From Kitasatospora sp. GP82 (GTDB lineage: Bacteria; Actinomycetota; Actinomycetes; Streptomycetales; Streptomycetaceae): a stretch of DNA of 64,000 nucleotides. Positions 34,390 to 42,720 of this stretch are shown one piece after another. Position 1 is the first letter of the stretch, and each line of letters starts with the position of its first letter. The stretch spans positions 171,891 to 235,890 of the forward strand of contig NZ_JARZAJ010000010.1 in the NCBI RefSeq assembly GCF_029892105.1. The letters run 5' to 3'. Under the pieces are notes generated by a model. It was given only the letters and a program-made list of their open reading frames with translations. It searched no databases and was not told the origin of the DNA. Made by a program: the position numbers and the translations under genes.

Positions 34390-35616
34390 ATGTCCGCCGT
34401 CCATGCGGTGCTGCATGCCCTCGCCATCACCGGGTCGATGACCTGGGAGATCACCTGGGCGCTGATCCTCGGCTTCCTGCTCTCCGCCGTCGTCCAGGCG
34501 GTGGTCCACAAGTCGACCGTCTCCGGGCTGATGGGCGACGACCGGCCGCGTACGCTCGCGCTCTCCTCGCTGTTCGGCGCGGCCTCGTCCTCCTGCTCGT
34601 ACGCGGCCGTCGCGCTGGCCCGCTCGCTCTTCCGCAAGGGCGCCGACTTCACGGCCGCGATGGCCTTCGAGATCGCGTCCACCAATCTCGTGGTCGAACT
34701 GGGGGTGCTTCTGGCCCTGTTGATGGGGTGGCAGTTCACTGCGGCGGAGTTCGTCGGCGGACCCGTCATGATCATCCTGTTGGCGGTGATGTTCCGGCTC
34801 TTCCTGCGCAGCCGCCTGCTCGACCGGGCCAGGGCGCAGGCCGACCGCGGCCTCGCCGGGTCGATGGAGGGCCATGCCGCGATGGACATGTCGGTGGCCG
34901 GGAGCGGCCCGTTCTGGCGGCGACTGCTCTCCCGGGACGGCCTGACCTCGACCTCGCACGTCTTCGCCATGGAGTGGGCCGCGATCTGGAAGGACCTGGT
35001 GGGCGGGCTGCTGATCGCGGGTGCGATCGCCGCCTGGGTGCCGGACTCCTTCTGGCAGGCACTGTTCCTGGACAGCCACCCGCTCGCCTCGAGGATCTGG
35101 GGCCCGCTGATCGGTCCGCTGGTCGCGATCGGGTCCTTCGTCTGCTCGATCGGCAACGTGCCGCTGGCGGTGGTCCTCTGGAAGGGCGGGATCAGCTTCG
35201 GCGGGGTCGTCGCCTTCATCTTCGCCGACCTGCTGATCCTGCCGATCCTGAACATCTACCGGAAGTACTACGGGGCACGGATGGCGCTCTTCCTCCTCGG
35301 CACCTTCTACACGGCGATGGTCCTCGCGGGCTACACCGTGGAGATCCTCTTCGGCGGACTCGGCCTCGTCCCCGACCACGCGACGGCCACGGTCCCCATG
35401 GGCGGCGTCCGTTGGAACTACACGACCTGGCTGAACATCGCCTTCCTGCTGCTCGCCGCCGCACTGGCGGTCCGCTTCGTACGGACCGGCGGGATCGCCA
35501 TGCTGCGGATGATGGGCGGCTCACCGAACGACGCCGCCCACCAGCACGAACAGCACGGACCCGGCCACCACGGCGGCAGCGACGGCGATCTGACCGATCG
35601 CCACGAGCACCACTGA
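34390..35616 (+). CDS. DUF318/ArsP-type permease with His-rich tail
   Basis: This is a 408-residue integral membrane permease with about 8-9 helices. It belongs to the UPF0718/DUF318 family, whose ArsP members export trivalent organoarsenicals. The two conserved Cys-containing re-entrant segments are FGAASSSCSYAAVALARSLF and GSFVCSIGNVPLAVVLWKGG. The C-terminus is His-rich (HQHEQHGPGHHGGSDGD, then RHEHH), which suggests a soft or transition metal. Being next to DUF6153/DUF305 points to copper or a related metal, by inference. The ATG at 34390 has AAGGGAG 10-12 nt upstream. A promoter of its own after the strong terminator is expected. Confidence 0.8.
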   Translation: MSAVHAVLHALAITGSMTWEITWALILGFLLSAVVQAVVHKSTVSGLMGDDRPRTLALSSLFGAASSSCSYAAVALARSLFRKGADFTAAMAFEIASTNLVVELGVLLALLMGWQFTAAEFVGGPVMIILLAVMFRLFLRSRLLDRARAQADRGLAGSMEGHAAMDMSVAGSGPFWRRLLSRDGLTSTSHVFAMEWAAIWKDLVGGLLIAGAIAAWVPDSFWQALFLDSHPLASRIWGPLIGPLVAIGSFVCSIGNVPLAVVLWKGGISFGGVVAFIFADLLILPILNIYRKYYGARMALFLLGTFYTAMVLAGYTVEILFGGLGLVPDHATATVPMGGVRWNYTTWLNIAFLLLAAALAVRFVRTGGIAMLRMMGGSPNDAAHQHEQHGPGHHGGSDGDLTDRHEHH

Positions 35617-35827
35617 GCGCGCACCCGTTTCGGGTAAGGCTTGCACCAAGACCTGGTAAATACTAATTTTTTTCAGTCATGGTCGCAGACCGCCCTGCCA
35701 GACCCGCGATCAGGGCCGGGCGGCCTCGTGCTGCATACGTGCACCCGACCATGCCCTGACCTCGAACGAGGAGTGACGCCCCGACGGGGAACCACCGCCG
35801 TCCCAAACCTGCCGGCCGCACCCGGAC

Positions 35828-36387
35828 AACCATGCGACCCTGAGCGAGAAGAAGGCCGAGGCCAAGGCGAAGCCGGCCGAGGCCGAGTCCATACTCGACG
35901 GCCTCAAGGCCGCCGACCGGGCCAAGGTCCTCGCCGACGAGAACGACCAGGCCGCCTCCCGGAGTTCGGGCCGCACCTCCCCCGGCGGTCCGGGCACCTC
36001 CGCCGCCGGTGGTTCGGGTGGCAGCCACACCGGCCCCGCGAGCGGCCGGGCCAAGGCCATGCTCGACTTCGCGTACGCCCAGCTGGGCAAGCCCTACGAG
36101 CCGGGCGCGGAGGGCCCGGCACCTTCGACTGCTCCGGACTCACCCAGGCCGCCTGGCGCGCGGGCGGGGTGTCCCTGCCTCGCACATCCGAGGAACAGTG
36201 GAACGCCGGCCGGCATGTCGCGAAGGCCGACCTCCAGCCCGGCGACCTGGTCTTCTACTTCAACGACCTGCACCACGTCGGAATCCACGTCGGCGACGGC
36301 AAGTTGCTGCACGCACCGAGAACCGGAAAGAACGTCATGATCGTCCCCATCGACGTCATGCCGTACATGGGCGCTGTCCGCCCCTGA
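35828..36387 (+). pseudogene. Truncated, frameshifted NlpC/P60 cell-wall hydrolase
   Basis: The C-terminal part is a clear NlpC/P60 cysteine peptidase, with TFDCSGLTQAAWRAGG (catalytic Cys), HHVGIHVGDGKLLHAP (catalytic His) and end at 36387. The preceding linker and first part of the domain (AKAMLDFAYAQLGKPYEPGA) are in another frame, and adding one base at about 36113-36119 would join them. Upstream only a short coiled-coil piece (SEKKAEAKAKPAEAESILDG) remains; the signal peptide and most of the usual N-terminal coiled coil are missing. So the gene is 5'-truncated and frameshifted. Intact relatives cut peptidoglycan stem peptides. The frameshift alone could be a sequencing error; the truncation could not. 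Confidence 0.75.
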
Positions 36388-36522
36388 CCTCGGGCGGGCC
36401 GCCGCCGTCTGGACTTCGGACAGCGCTCACCGAATAGTCAGACAACCGGGTTAAGCTGACCCGGCATTGACCTGCCGTCGGTCCGCAAAGCGGGCTAATC
36501 GGACACCAAGGGGGGAATCGGA

Positions 36523-37836
36523 TTGATCGCGTTCAACCGGACAAGGGCATCGAAACGGGCCAGTTGGGCCCTCGCTGCCCTGACGGCCGCCGCCGCCCTG
36601 ACGGGTTCGCAGACCTTGCAACTGGCCCCTGCGGCAGCGGTCACCGACGGCACGAACGGCGCCGGCACCTCGGATCCCGGCCGCTCGGCCGACGGTGGCG
36701 GCACCCGGGCCCTTCCGCAGCCCCCGGCGGCACCGGCCACCCCCCTGCCCGGGACCAACCCGACGACCGCCACCAGCACCGACCCCAACGCGGCTTCGCT
36801 GCCCGGCACGGTCTTCGCCGCATATCGCAACGCGGAGAACAGCCTCGCCCTCACCAGCCCCGGCTGCCACCTCAAGTGGCAACTGCTCGCGGGCATCGGG
36901 CAGGTGGAGTCCGGCCAGGCCAACGGCGGCCAGGTGGACGCCAACGGCACCACCTACACCCCGATCCTCGGCCCGATCCTGGACGGCAACGGCTTCGCCG
37001 CGATCCCGGACACCGACGCCGGTGTGTTCGACGGCAGTTCACTCTGGGACCGCGCGGTCGGACCGATGCAGTTCATCCCCTCCACCTGGGCCTCCTGGGG
37101 CGTGGACGCCAACCACGACGGCAAGGCCGACCCCAACAACATCTTCGACGCCGCGCTCACGGCCGGCCGCTACCTGTGCGCGGGCGGGCGCGACCTCGCC
37201 GACCCGGCACAGCTCGACCGGGCCGTCCTCAGCTACAACTCCTCGACGGACTACCTGAACACCGTCAAGAACTGGATGCGGCACTTCGAGTCCGGCACGT
37301 CGGTGACGCCCGACCGGCCGGGCGACCCGTGGACGGCACCGAAGCCGAAGCCCGTACCGACACCCCCGGGCACCACCCCGGCTTCGCCCAGCCCGTCGCC
37401 CACGCCGACCCCGACGGCGTCGCCGACCCCCTCCCCCTCGGCCAGCCCGTCCGCGAGCGCCTCGGCGACCCCGTCACCGGGCCCGAGCAGCAGTGCGACC
37501 GCCAAGCCGAGCCCGAGCGGCAGCGCGAGCCCGTCGGCCAGCCCGTCCGCGAGCCCCACCGGCTCGCCGTCCCCGTCGCCCTCGGGTTCCACCTGCCCGA
37601 CCCCCAGCGGGTCGCCCTCCCCGACGCCGAGCGGCAGCGCGAGCGCCTCGCCGTCCCCGTCGCCGACGCCGACCCCCTCGGGCAGCCCGAGCGGCACGCC
37701 GTCCGCCACCGCCTCGCCGACCCCGACCGTGCCCCCCGGCTGCCCGACCCCCAGCCCGTCCCCGAGCGCCTCCACCAGCCCGTCCCCGGGGCCCTCCCCC
37801 TCGGCCACCCCGGCCCCGTCGCCGCAGCACCACTGA
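36523..37836 (+). CDS. Secreted lytic transglycosylase with Pro/Ser-rich tail
   Basis: This is a 437-residue secreted peptidoglycan lytic transglycosylase (SLT_2/MltB-like). The signal peptide is near residues 12-40. The catalytic domain covers ~90-255, with LLAGIGQVESGQANGG (catalytic Glu), RAVGPMQFIPSTWASWGVDA and RAVLSYNSSTDYLN. An EF-hand-like DANHDGKADPNN loop is present. The last ~180 residues are almost pure Pro-Ser-Thr-Ala repeats, a wall-spanning stalk; no sortase motif follows. The start is a TTG at 36523 behind AAGGGGGGAATCGG. The repeats make this part prone to copy-number change. Confidence 0.9.
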   Translation: MIAFNRTRASKRASWALAALTAAAALTGSQTLQLAPAAAVTDGTNGAGTSDPGRSADGGGTRALPQPPAAPATPLPGTNPTTATSTDPNAASLPGTVFAAYRNAENSLALTSPGCHLKWQLLAGIGQVESGQANGGQVDANGTTYTPILGPILDGNGFAAIPDTDAGVFDGSSLWDRAVGPMQFIPSTWASWGVDANHDGKADPNNIFDAALTAGRYLCAGGRDLADPAQLDRAVLSYNSSTDYLNTVKNWMRHFESGTSVTPDRPGDPWTAPKPKPVPTPPGTTPASPSPSPTPTPTASPTPSPSASPSASASATPSPGPSSSATAKPSPSGSASPSASPSASPTGSPSPSPSGSTCPTPSGSPSPTPSGSASASPSPSPTPTPSGSPSGTPSATASPTPTVPPGCPTPSPSPSASTSPSPGPSPSATPAPSPQHH

Positions 37837-37868
37837 CCGACCGGCCCGGGCCGAGACAGACCCGACGA

Positions 37869-37908
37869 CTGAGCCCCCGGAAGCGAAGGAAGACTCCCGG
37901 GGGCTCAG
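37869..37908 (+). terminator. Terminator of the transglycosylase gene
   Basis: A 12-bp perfect stem (CTGAGCCCCCGG at 37869-37880 against 37897-37908) has a 16-nt loop. It lies 33 nt after the stop. Confidence 0.8.
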
Positions 37909-38320
37909 CCCTTTTCCCGGCGCGCTACCACCGGATCCTCTCCGGCCGCTCTCTCGGCCGACGGTGACCTGCGCTGTCCAGGCGCGCGGCCGGCGTCTTA
38001 TCCAGGACCGCCCGGAGTGACCCCAGGACGTCGGATCCGAGCCGGCCCGTCCCGGCGGCAGGAAGAGGGCGTCGGCGATCTGGTGGGTCAGGCCCTGGGG
38101 GAACTCCTCCTGGTCGCCCCGGGCCTCCTCGGTGAGCTGGTGAGGATGGCGTCGACGTCCCGTGCACGACTACCCGGCTCCGACCGCCCGGTGAGCTGTC
38201 CCGGAAGCCGTCGGTGGACTTCCGGCACTTCCCGAACGAGGTCGAGCGCCGGAGCGAACCCGGCCCGGCGGTCCACGTGATCTGCGACAGCACCTGCGGG
38301 CCCGGTCTCCGGGCACGCGA
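37909..38320. other. Gap with no recognisable gene
   Basis: These 412 bp hold short frames on both strands that show no family features, ribosome sites or clean codon bias. They may be degraded coding DNA. Confidence 0.5.
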
Positions 38321-38367
38321 AAGGCCGTCGGCCGGGGCGGCAACTGCCGGCCCCGGCCGACGGCCTT
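38321..38367 (-). terminator. Terminator of the amino-acid permease gene
   Basis: An 18-bp perfect stem (arms at 38321-38338 and 38350-38367, starting AAGGCCGTCGG) encloses a further short GGC/GCC pairing. It lies 63 nt past the permease stop on the minus strand. Confidence 0.85.
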
Positions 38368-38429
38368 GAACTCTGTCCGAGTCGATCCGACCGGTCCGGT
38401 CCGTTCCGGTCCGACGCGACTCTGTCCGA

Positions 38430-40082
38430 CTAACGAACGGCGGGCTCGAACTCGTCCGGCTTCGCGCTGTCCGCCTCGGACGCGGCGACGAGCTCCTCGC
38501 GCACCTGGGCGAGCGAGGGGTTCTGCCAGGAGCTGCGGACGCCCCAGAAGTAGAAGGCGAGTCCGATCGCGGCGACGATCAGCAGGTCCCAGCCCTCGGG
38601 GAGGTAGCCGTGACCGCCGAAGTCCGCGCTGCCCGCCCACGAGACGGCAGACATCACCAGCAGGTAGGCGACCATCCAGCAGCCGGCAAGCAGGTGCGGT
38701 TTGAGCACGGCCCACGGCTTGCGCAGCTCGTACCAGGCCCAGATCGGCAGACCGGCGGCCATCAGCAGGATGACCTTGCCGGTGAGCGGCCAGCGGGCCC
38801 AGTACAGGACCAGCGAGCCGAAGACCATCGCGACCGGCGCGATGATCGGCATGGCGCGCAGCTTGACCGGGCGCGGCAGGTCCGGCGCCAGGCGGCGCAG
38901 CGACATCACGGCTACCGGGCCGGTGATGTACGAGATCACGGTGGCGACCGAGACGATCTCGGCGAGCGAGCCCCAGCCGCGGAAGACCGCGAGGAAGAGG
39001 AAGGCGATGAACAGGTTGAGCACCAGCGCCGGACGCGGGATACCGGTCTTGCGGTCGACCCGGCCGAAGATCGACGGCAGGTGGCCGTTCTCCTGCACGC
39101 CCTGGATCATCCGGGAGGTGGTGGCGGCGTAGATCATGCCGGTGCCGCTCGGGGAGATGAAGGCATCCGCGTAGAGCAGCATGGCGAGCCAGTTCAGGCC
39201 CCAGGCGACCGCGAGGTCGGCGAGCGGGGACTTGTAGGAGAGGCTGGACCAGCCGTGCGCCAGGTCACCGGACGGGACGGCGAGCAGGAAGGCGAGCTGC
39301 AGTCCGACGTAGATCACCAGCGCGATCAGGATCGAGCTGATCACTGCCTTGGGCAGCGACTTGCCCGGGTTGCGGGCCTCGCCGGCCATGTTCAGTGGCG
39401 ACTGGAAGCCGTTGTAGGCCCAGACGATGCCGGAGACGGCGACCGCCGTGAACACCGAGCTCCAGCCGTTCGGGGCGAAGCCGCCGTGGTCCTGGAGGTT
39501 GTGGGTGTCGAAGTGCGACAGCAGCAGGGCGCCCGCGGTGAGCGTCGGCACGACCACCTTGAAGACGGTGATCGCCGTGTTGGTCTTGGCGAAGAGCGTG
39601 ATCGCGAACCAGTTGAGCAGGAAGTACCCGACCAGCAGCACGCTGGCCAGCGCCACACCGCTGACGGTGAGCTCCGTGCCGTTGTACAGCCCCTTCGTCC
39701 AGGCGAAGTCCCACGAGCTCATGTACTGCACGGAGGCGGTCGCCTCACCGGGGATCACCGAGACGATGGCGATCCAGTTCGCCCAGGCGGCGAGGTAGCC
39801 CGCCAGCGAGCCGTGCGAGTACTGCCCGTACCGGACCATGCCGCCGGCCTTGGGGAACATCGAGCCGAGCTCGCTGTAGGTGAGGGCGATCACCAGAGCC
39901 ACGGCCGCACCGATCACCCAGGCGATCGTCGCCGCGGGGCCTGCCAGTTTGGCGGCTCGCTCGGCACCGAAAAGCCACCCGGATCCGATGATCGAACCGA
40001 GGCCGACCGCCGTCAGGCTGATGGTGCCGAGTGAACGGCGATAGTTCTGGTCTGACCGTGTAGTCGGCTCAGGCGCGCTCAA
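38430..40082 (-). CDS. APC-family amino-acid permease
   Basis: This is a 550-residue integral membrane transporter with about 12-14 helices of the amino acid-polyamine-organocation superfamily. The first helix bears the unwound-region motif GLGSIIGSGWLFGAE. The second has YSELGSMFPKAGGMVRYGQY. The C-terminal ~40 residues are cytoplasmic and acidic. It imports an amino acid or related solute; specificity is not readable. The start is a TTG at 40082 (LSAPEPTTRSDQNYRRSLG) with AAGAAGGGGCG upstream, since no ATG or GTG is suitably placed. It is a single-gene unit with its own terminator. Confidence 0.88.
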   Translation of the reverse strand: MSAPEPTTRSDQNYRRSLGTISLTAVGLGSIIGSGWLFGAERAAKLAGPAATIAWVIGAAVALVIALTYSELGSMFPKAGGMVRYGQYSHGSLAGYLAAWANWIAIVSVIPGEATASVQYMSSWDFAWTKGLYNGTELTVSGVALASVLLVGYFLLNWFAITLFAKTNTAITVFKVVVPTLTAGALLLSHFDTHNLQDHGGFAPNGWSSVFTAVAVSGIVWAYNGFQSPLNMAGEARNPGKSLPKAVISSILIALVIYVGLQLAFLLAVPSGDLAHGWSSLSYKSPLADLAVAWGLNWLAMLLYADAFISPSGTGMIYAATTSRMIQGVQENGHLPSIFGRVDRKTGIPRPALVLNLFIAFLFLAVFRGWGSLAEIVSVATVISYITGPVAVMSLRRLAPDLPRPVKLRAMPIIAPVAMVFGSLVLYWARWPLTGKVILLMAAGLPIWAWYELRKPWAVLKPHLLAGCWMVAYLLVMSAVSWAGSADFGGHGYLPEGWDLLIVAAIGLAFYFWGVRSSWQNPSLAQVREELVAASEADSAKPDEFEPAVR

Positions 40083-40446
40083 TGTGTCGCCCCTTCTTCG
40101 CTTGGTCGCCAGGGCCTCCGGGTGAGGCTCCTGTCCTGATCAGCACCGGCCCCGGAGTGTGTACAAACCTCGGCCAGGCAACGCGGAGCAGAATAGGCGA
40201 CCAAGTCGGACGAAATGCTCATATCAAGCTCAAATCGTTCGATCGTTGCCATCTTGTGTCCGTTTACCGGTTGTGCTGTTTCGCAGAATCATCGCAGGTC
40301 AACACGGCCTTCAACGCCCCCCGACCCCCGGCGGACCGGACCGGGGTCCGCCCCCATCCCCTCCCGAACCGATGCCGCGACAGCCACCCCCGCCTCGGAT
40401 CGCGCGTGTGCATACTGCCCGGGGAGGGCGGTCGGCAGTCTCCGGA
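40083..40446. other. Non-coding gap with permease promoter
   Basis: These 364 bp hold an AT-richer patch at 40200-40300, the probable promoter of the minus-strand permease. No gene was recognised. Confidence 0.5.
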
Positions 40447-40614
40447 TCATCCGCAGGTGCCCGGCGTCCGCGTGGTGGGGCGGGCCGCACCGGCGAGGGC
40501 GGACCGGTCGCGGGGTTCGGCGGCGGCGAGGGCGAGCAGACAGCCTGCGGCGCAGCGGACCGCCGGGTGGGCGGCGGCCTGCCGCAGAAGTGCCACGGCC
40601 TGGCTGACGTTCAT
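40447..40614 (-). CDS. Possible small protein, 55 aa
   Basis: An ATG at 40614 with GGAGG seven bases upstream opens 55 codons: MNVSQAVALLRQAAAHPAV, then AAGCLLALAAAEPRDRS and an Arg/Thr-rich end. It has one amphipathic or weakly hydrophobic helix. It lies downstream of an MFS gene but beyond a strong terminator, so it would need its own promoter. No family was recognised. The good ribosome site is the main reason to list it. Confidence 0.4.
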   Translation of the reverse strand: MNVSQAVALLRQAAAHPAVRCAAGCLLALAAAEPRDRSALAGAARPTTRTPGTCG

Positions 40615-40678
40615 CGGACTACCTCCATCGGGTACCCGCGGGTATCTGCCGCGGGGCAGCGGTACGGGACCGGGTACG

Positions 40679-40717
40679 GCGCCGGGCCGGTACGCGGGGT
40701 GCGTACCGGCCCGGCGC
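40679..40717 (-). terminator. Terminator of the CsoR-linked MFS gene
   Basis: A 17-bp perfect stem (GCGCCGGGCCGGTACGC at 40679-40695 against 40701-40717) has a 5-nt loop. It lies ~40 nt past the MFS stop on the minus strand. Confidence 0.85.
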
Positions 40718-40756
40718 TGCGGGTGCTGTCGGTGCAGCCGGTGTTGCGAGTGCTGC

Positions 40757-42205
40757 TCACGCGCTGTGCGCGGGCTCACCAGCCTCCACCGTCGCCGACT
40801 GCTGCTGCGGCTCGGGCGTCCGGAGCATCGCGATCGCCAGCACACCGCCGACGACGGCGATCACGGCAGCGCCGACGAAGGCCGCCGAGAAGCCGTCGGT
40901 GAGCGCGGTGGCGTCACCGAGCCTGCCCGCGCCCTTGGACGCGGCGAGGGCGGTCATCGCGGCGAGTCCGAGCGCCGAGCCGACCTGGTAGCTGGTGTTG
41001 ACGATGCCCGAGGCCAGTCCGCCCTCCTCCGGGCGGGCACTGGAGATGGCGGTGCCGAGCGAGGGGATGAAGGCGAGCGCCATACCGATTGCGGAGACCA
41101 GCGAGGCGGGCAGCACGTCGACCCAGAAGTTGCCGTCCGGGCGGACCAGGGAGAGCCAGAACAGGCCGGCGGCCAGCAGGAAGAGGCCGGCCACGATCAG
41201 CGGCTTGGGGCCGAACCTGGCGATCAGGCGCGGCGCCGTGGTGATCATGATGAGCATGATGGCCACGGTCATCGGGAGCAGCGCCGCCCCGCTCGGGAAG
41301 GCGCTCAGGCCGAGGACCTGCTGGAGATAGAGGTTGAGGAAGAACCACATCGGCACCCAGGCGGCGGCCAGCAGCAGCTGGGCGACGTTGGCAGCGGCCA
41401 GGTTGGGGGCCTTGAAGATGTCCAGGCGCATCAGCGGCTCACGGCGCTTGGACTGGATGACGACGAAGACCGCGAGGAGGACGACCGCGGCGGCCAGCAC
41501 CAGCAGGGTGGAGGCAGAGCCCCAACCGGCCTCGGGCGCACGGACGATGGCATAGACGGCGGCGGCGAGGCCGACCGTGACGGTGAGTGCGCCGAGCAGG
41601 TCGATCCGGCCGGCGCGGCGACCGGTGGCGGGCATCAGCTTCGGGGTCGCGATCAGTGCGATGACGGCGACCGGGATGTTGATGTAGAAGACCCAGGGCC
41701 AGCTGATGTACTGGGTGATGGCGCCGCCGAGGAAGACACCGGCGGTGCCACCAGCCGGTGCCGCGGCGCCGTAGAGGGCGAACGCCTTGGTGAGCTCCTT
41801 GGGGTCGTGGCCGAAGAGCATCATCAGCAGGGTGAGCGCGGACGGGGCGATGAGCGCCGCCCCTGCTCCCTGGACCGCGCGGCTGACCAGCTCGACGGTG
41901 ACGTTGTTCGCCAGCCCGGCGGTCAGCGAGCCGACGGCCAGGATGGCCCAGCCGGCGCTGAACAGCTTGCGCGCCCCGAAGAGGTCGGAGAGGCGGCCGC
42001 CGAGCAGCAGCAGACCGCCGAAGGCGACCACGTAGGCATTGAAGACCCAGGACAGGTTCTCCTGGGTGAAGCCGAGATCGCCCTGCATCTTGGGCAGCGC
42101 GACGCCGATGATCGACGTGTCCATGATGACCATGAACTGGGCTGCCGCGATCAGCCAGAGGGCCTTCCCGCGGCTGGTGGTGGACGGGGTTCCGGGTGCG
42201 GACAT
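40757..42205 (-). CDS. DHA2-type MFS exporter, probably in the CsoR regulon
   Basis: This is a 482-residue, 14-helix drug:H+ antiporter-2 family exporter. The first helix shows LIAAAQFMVIMDTSIIGVALP, with the membrane Asp typical of this group. Motif A is GGRLSDLFGARKLF and motif C is near LYGAAAPAGGTAGVFLGG. The ATG at 42205 follows TGGAGT; the longer frame to 42328 crosses the promoter. It is divergent from csoR. A copy of a CsoR-like palindrome (42218-42234) lies 12-29 nt upstream of its start codon. So copper-responsive expression is likely, while its substrate (copper chelate, drug) is unknown. Confidence 0.87.
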   Translation of the reverse strand: MSAPGTPSTTSRGKALWLIAAAQFMVIMDTSIIGVALPKMQGDLGFTQENLSWVFNAYVVAFGGLLLLGGRLSDLFGARKLFSAGWAILAVGSLTAGLANNVTVELVSRAVQGAGAALIAPSALTLLMMLFGHDPKELTKAFALYGAAAPAGGTAGVFLGGAITQYISWPWVFYINIPVAVIALIATPKLMPATGRRAGRIDLLGALTVTVGLAAAVYAIVRAPEAGWGSASTLLVLAAAVVLLAVFVVIQSKRREPLMRLDIFKAPNLAAANVAQLLLAAAWVPMWFFLNLYLQQVLGLSAFPSGAALLPMTVAIMLIMITTAPRLIARFGPKPLIVAGLFLLAAGLFWLSLVRPDGNFWVDVLPASLVSAIGMALAFIPSLGTAISSARPEEGGLASGIVNTSYQVGSALGLAAMTALAASKGAGRLGDATALTDGFSAAFVGAAVIAVVGGVLAIAMLRTPEPQQQSATVEAGEPAHSA

Positions 42206-42217
42206 CGCAGATACTCC

Positions 42218-42234
42218 ATACCGGTTGGGGGTAT
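42218..42234 (-). promoter_or_regulatory. CsoR-like operator of the MFS gene
   Basis: ATACCGGTTGGGGGTAT has inverted ends ATACC/GGTAT around a G-rich core, like the two boxes in front of csoR. It lies just upstream of the MFS start codon. Confidence 0.55.
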
Positions 42235-42331
42235 ATCGCCGGTTGAACATAGCACCGCTCGGCCGAGAGGAACATACGGAACGAACGATGAGCACCCGAG
42301 CGGAGGTTGGGATCGGCATCAGGTCCAAGTA

Positions 42332-42373
42332 AACCCCTGGGGGGTACTTGCCGTTTATACCCTGGGGGGGTAC
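42332..42373 (+). promoter_or_regulatory. Two CsoR boxes upstream of csoR
   Basis: AACCCCTGGGGGGTAC (42332-42347) and ATACCCTGGGGGGGTAC (42357-42373) are tandem copies 25 bp apart. They match the G-rich, TAC-flanked operators of CsoR repressors. The second lies 38 nt upstream of the csoR ATG, so autoregulation is expected. Confidence 0.75.
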
Positions 42374-42410
42374 GTTGGCACCGCCACGACGACAGACGGG
42401 AGGTCACGGC

Positions 42411-42692
42411 ATGGCCGGGTACATCGAGTCCAAGAGCGGGTTCACCAAGCGCTTGCGCCGCGTCGAGGGCCAGATTCGCGGCCTCCAGCGGATGGTCGAG
42501 ACCGACACCTACTGCATCGACATCCTGACCCAGGTCTCGGCGACCACCAGGGCACTGCAGGCGGTCGCCCTCGGACTGCTCGACGAGCACATGAACCACT
42601 GCCTGGTCGCGGCGGCCGGAGCAGGCGGACCCGAGGCCGACGCGAAGCTGCAGGAGGCTTCGGCGGCCATCGCGCGACTGCTGCGCTCCTGA
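42411..42692 (+). CDS. csoR: CsoR, copper-sensing repressor
   Basis: This is a 93-residue all-helical repressor of the CsoR/RcnR family, which leaves DNA when Cu(I) binds. The copper ligands are all present: C35 (DTYC), H60 (DEH) and C64 (MNHC), the C-H-C fingerprint of true CsoR. The basic first helix RLRRVEGQIRGLQRMVE contacts DNA. The ATG at 42411 has GGGAGG upstream; a longer frame exists without a site. Two operator copies precede it. The His-rich secreted protein and copA follow on the same strand, and an MFS gene with a similar box diverges. Confidence 0.95.
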   Translation: MAGYIESKSGFTKRLRRVEGQIRGLQRMVETDTYCIDILTQVSATTRALQAVALGLLDEHMNHCLVAAAGAGGPEADAKLQEASAAIARLLRS

Positions 42693-42720
42693 ACCGACCA
42701 CCGCCCGAAGGAGACACCCC

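Noticed and set aside
37251..37808. Gly/Val-rich minus-strand frame opposite the transglycosylase tail
   Set aside because: Mirror of the Pro/Ser repeat region, which has the expected wall-stalk composition.
37380..37830. CRISPR-like repetition
   Set aside because: The repetition is short codon-level Pro-Ser repeats within a coding region, without spaced identical repeats.
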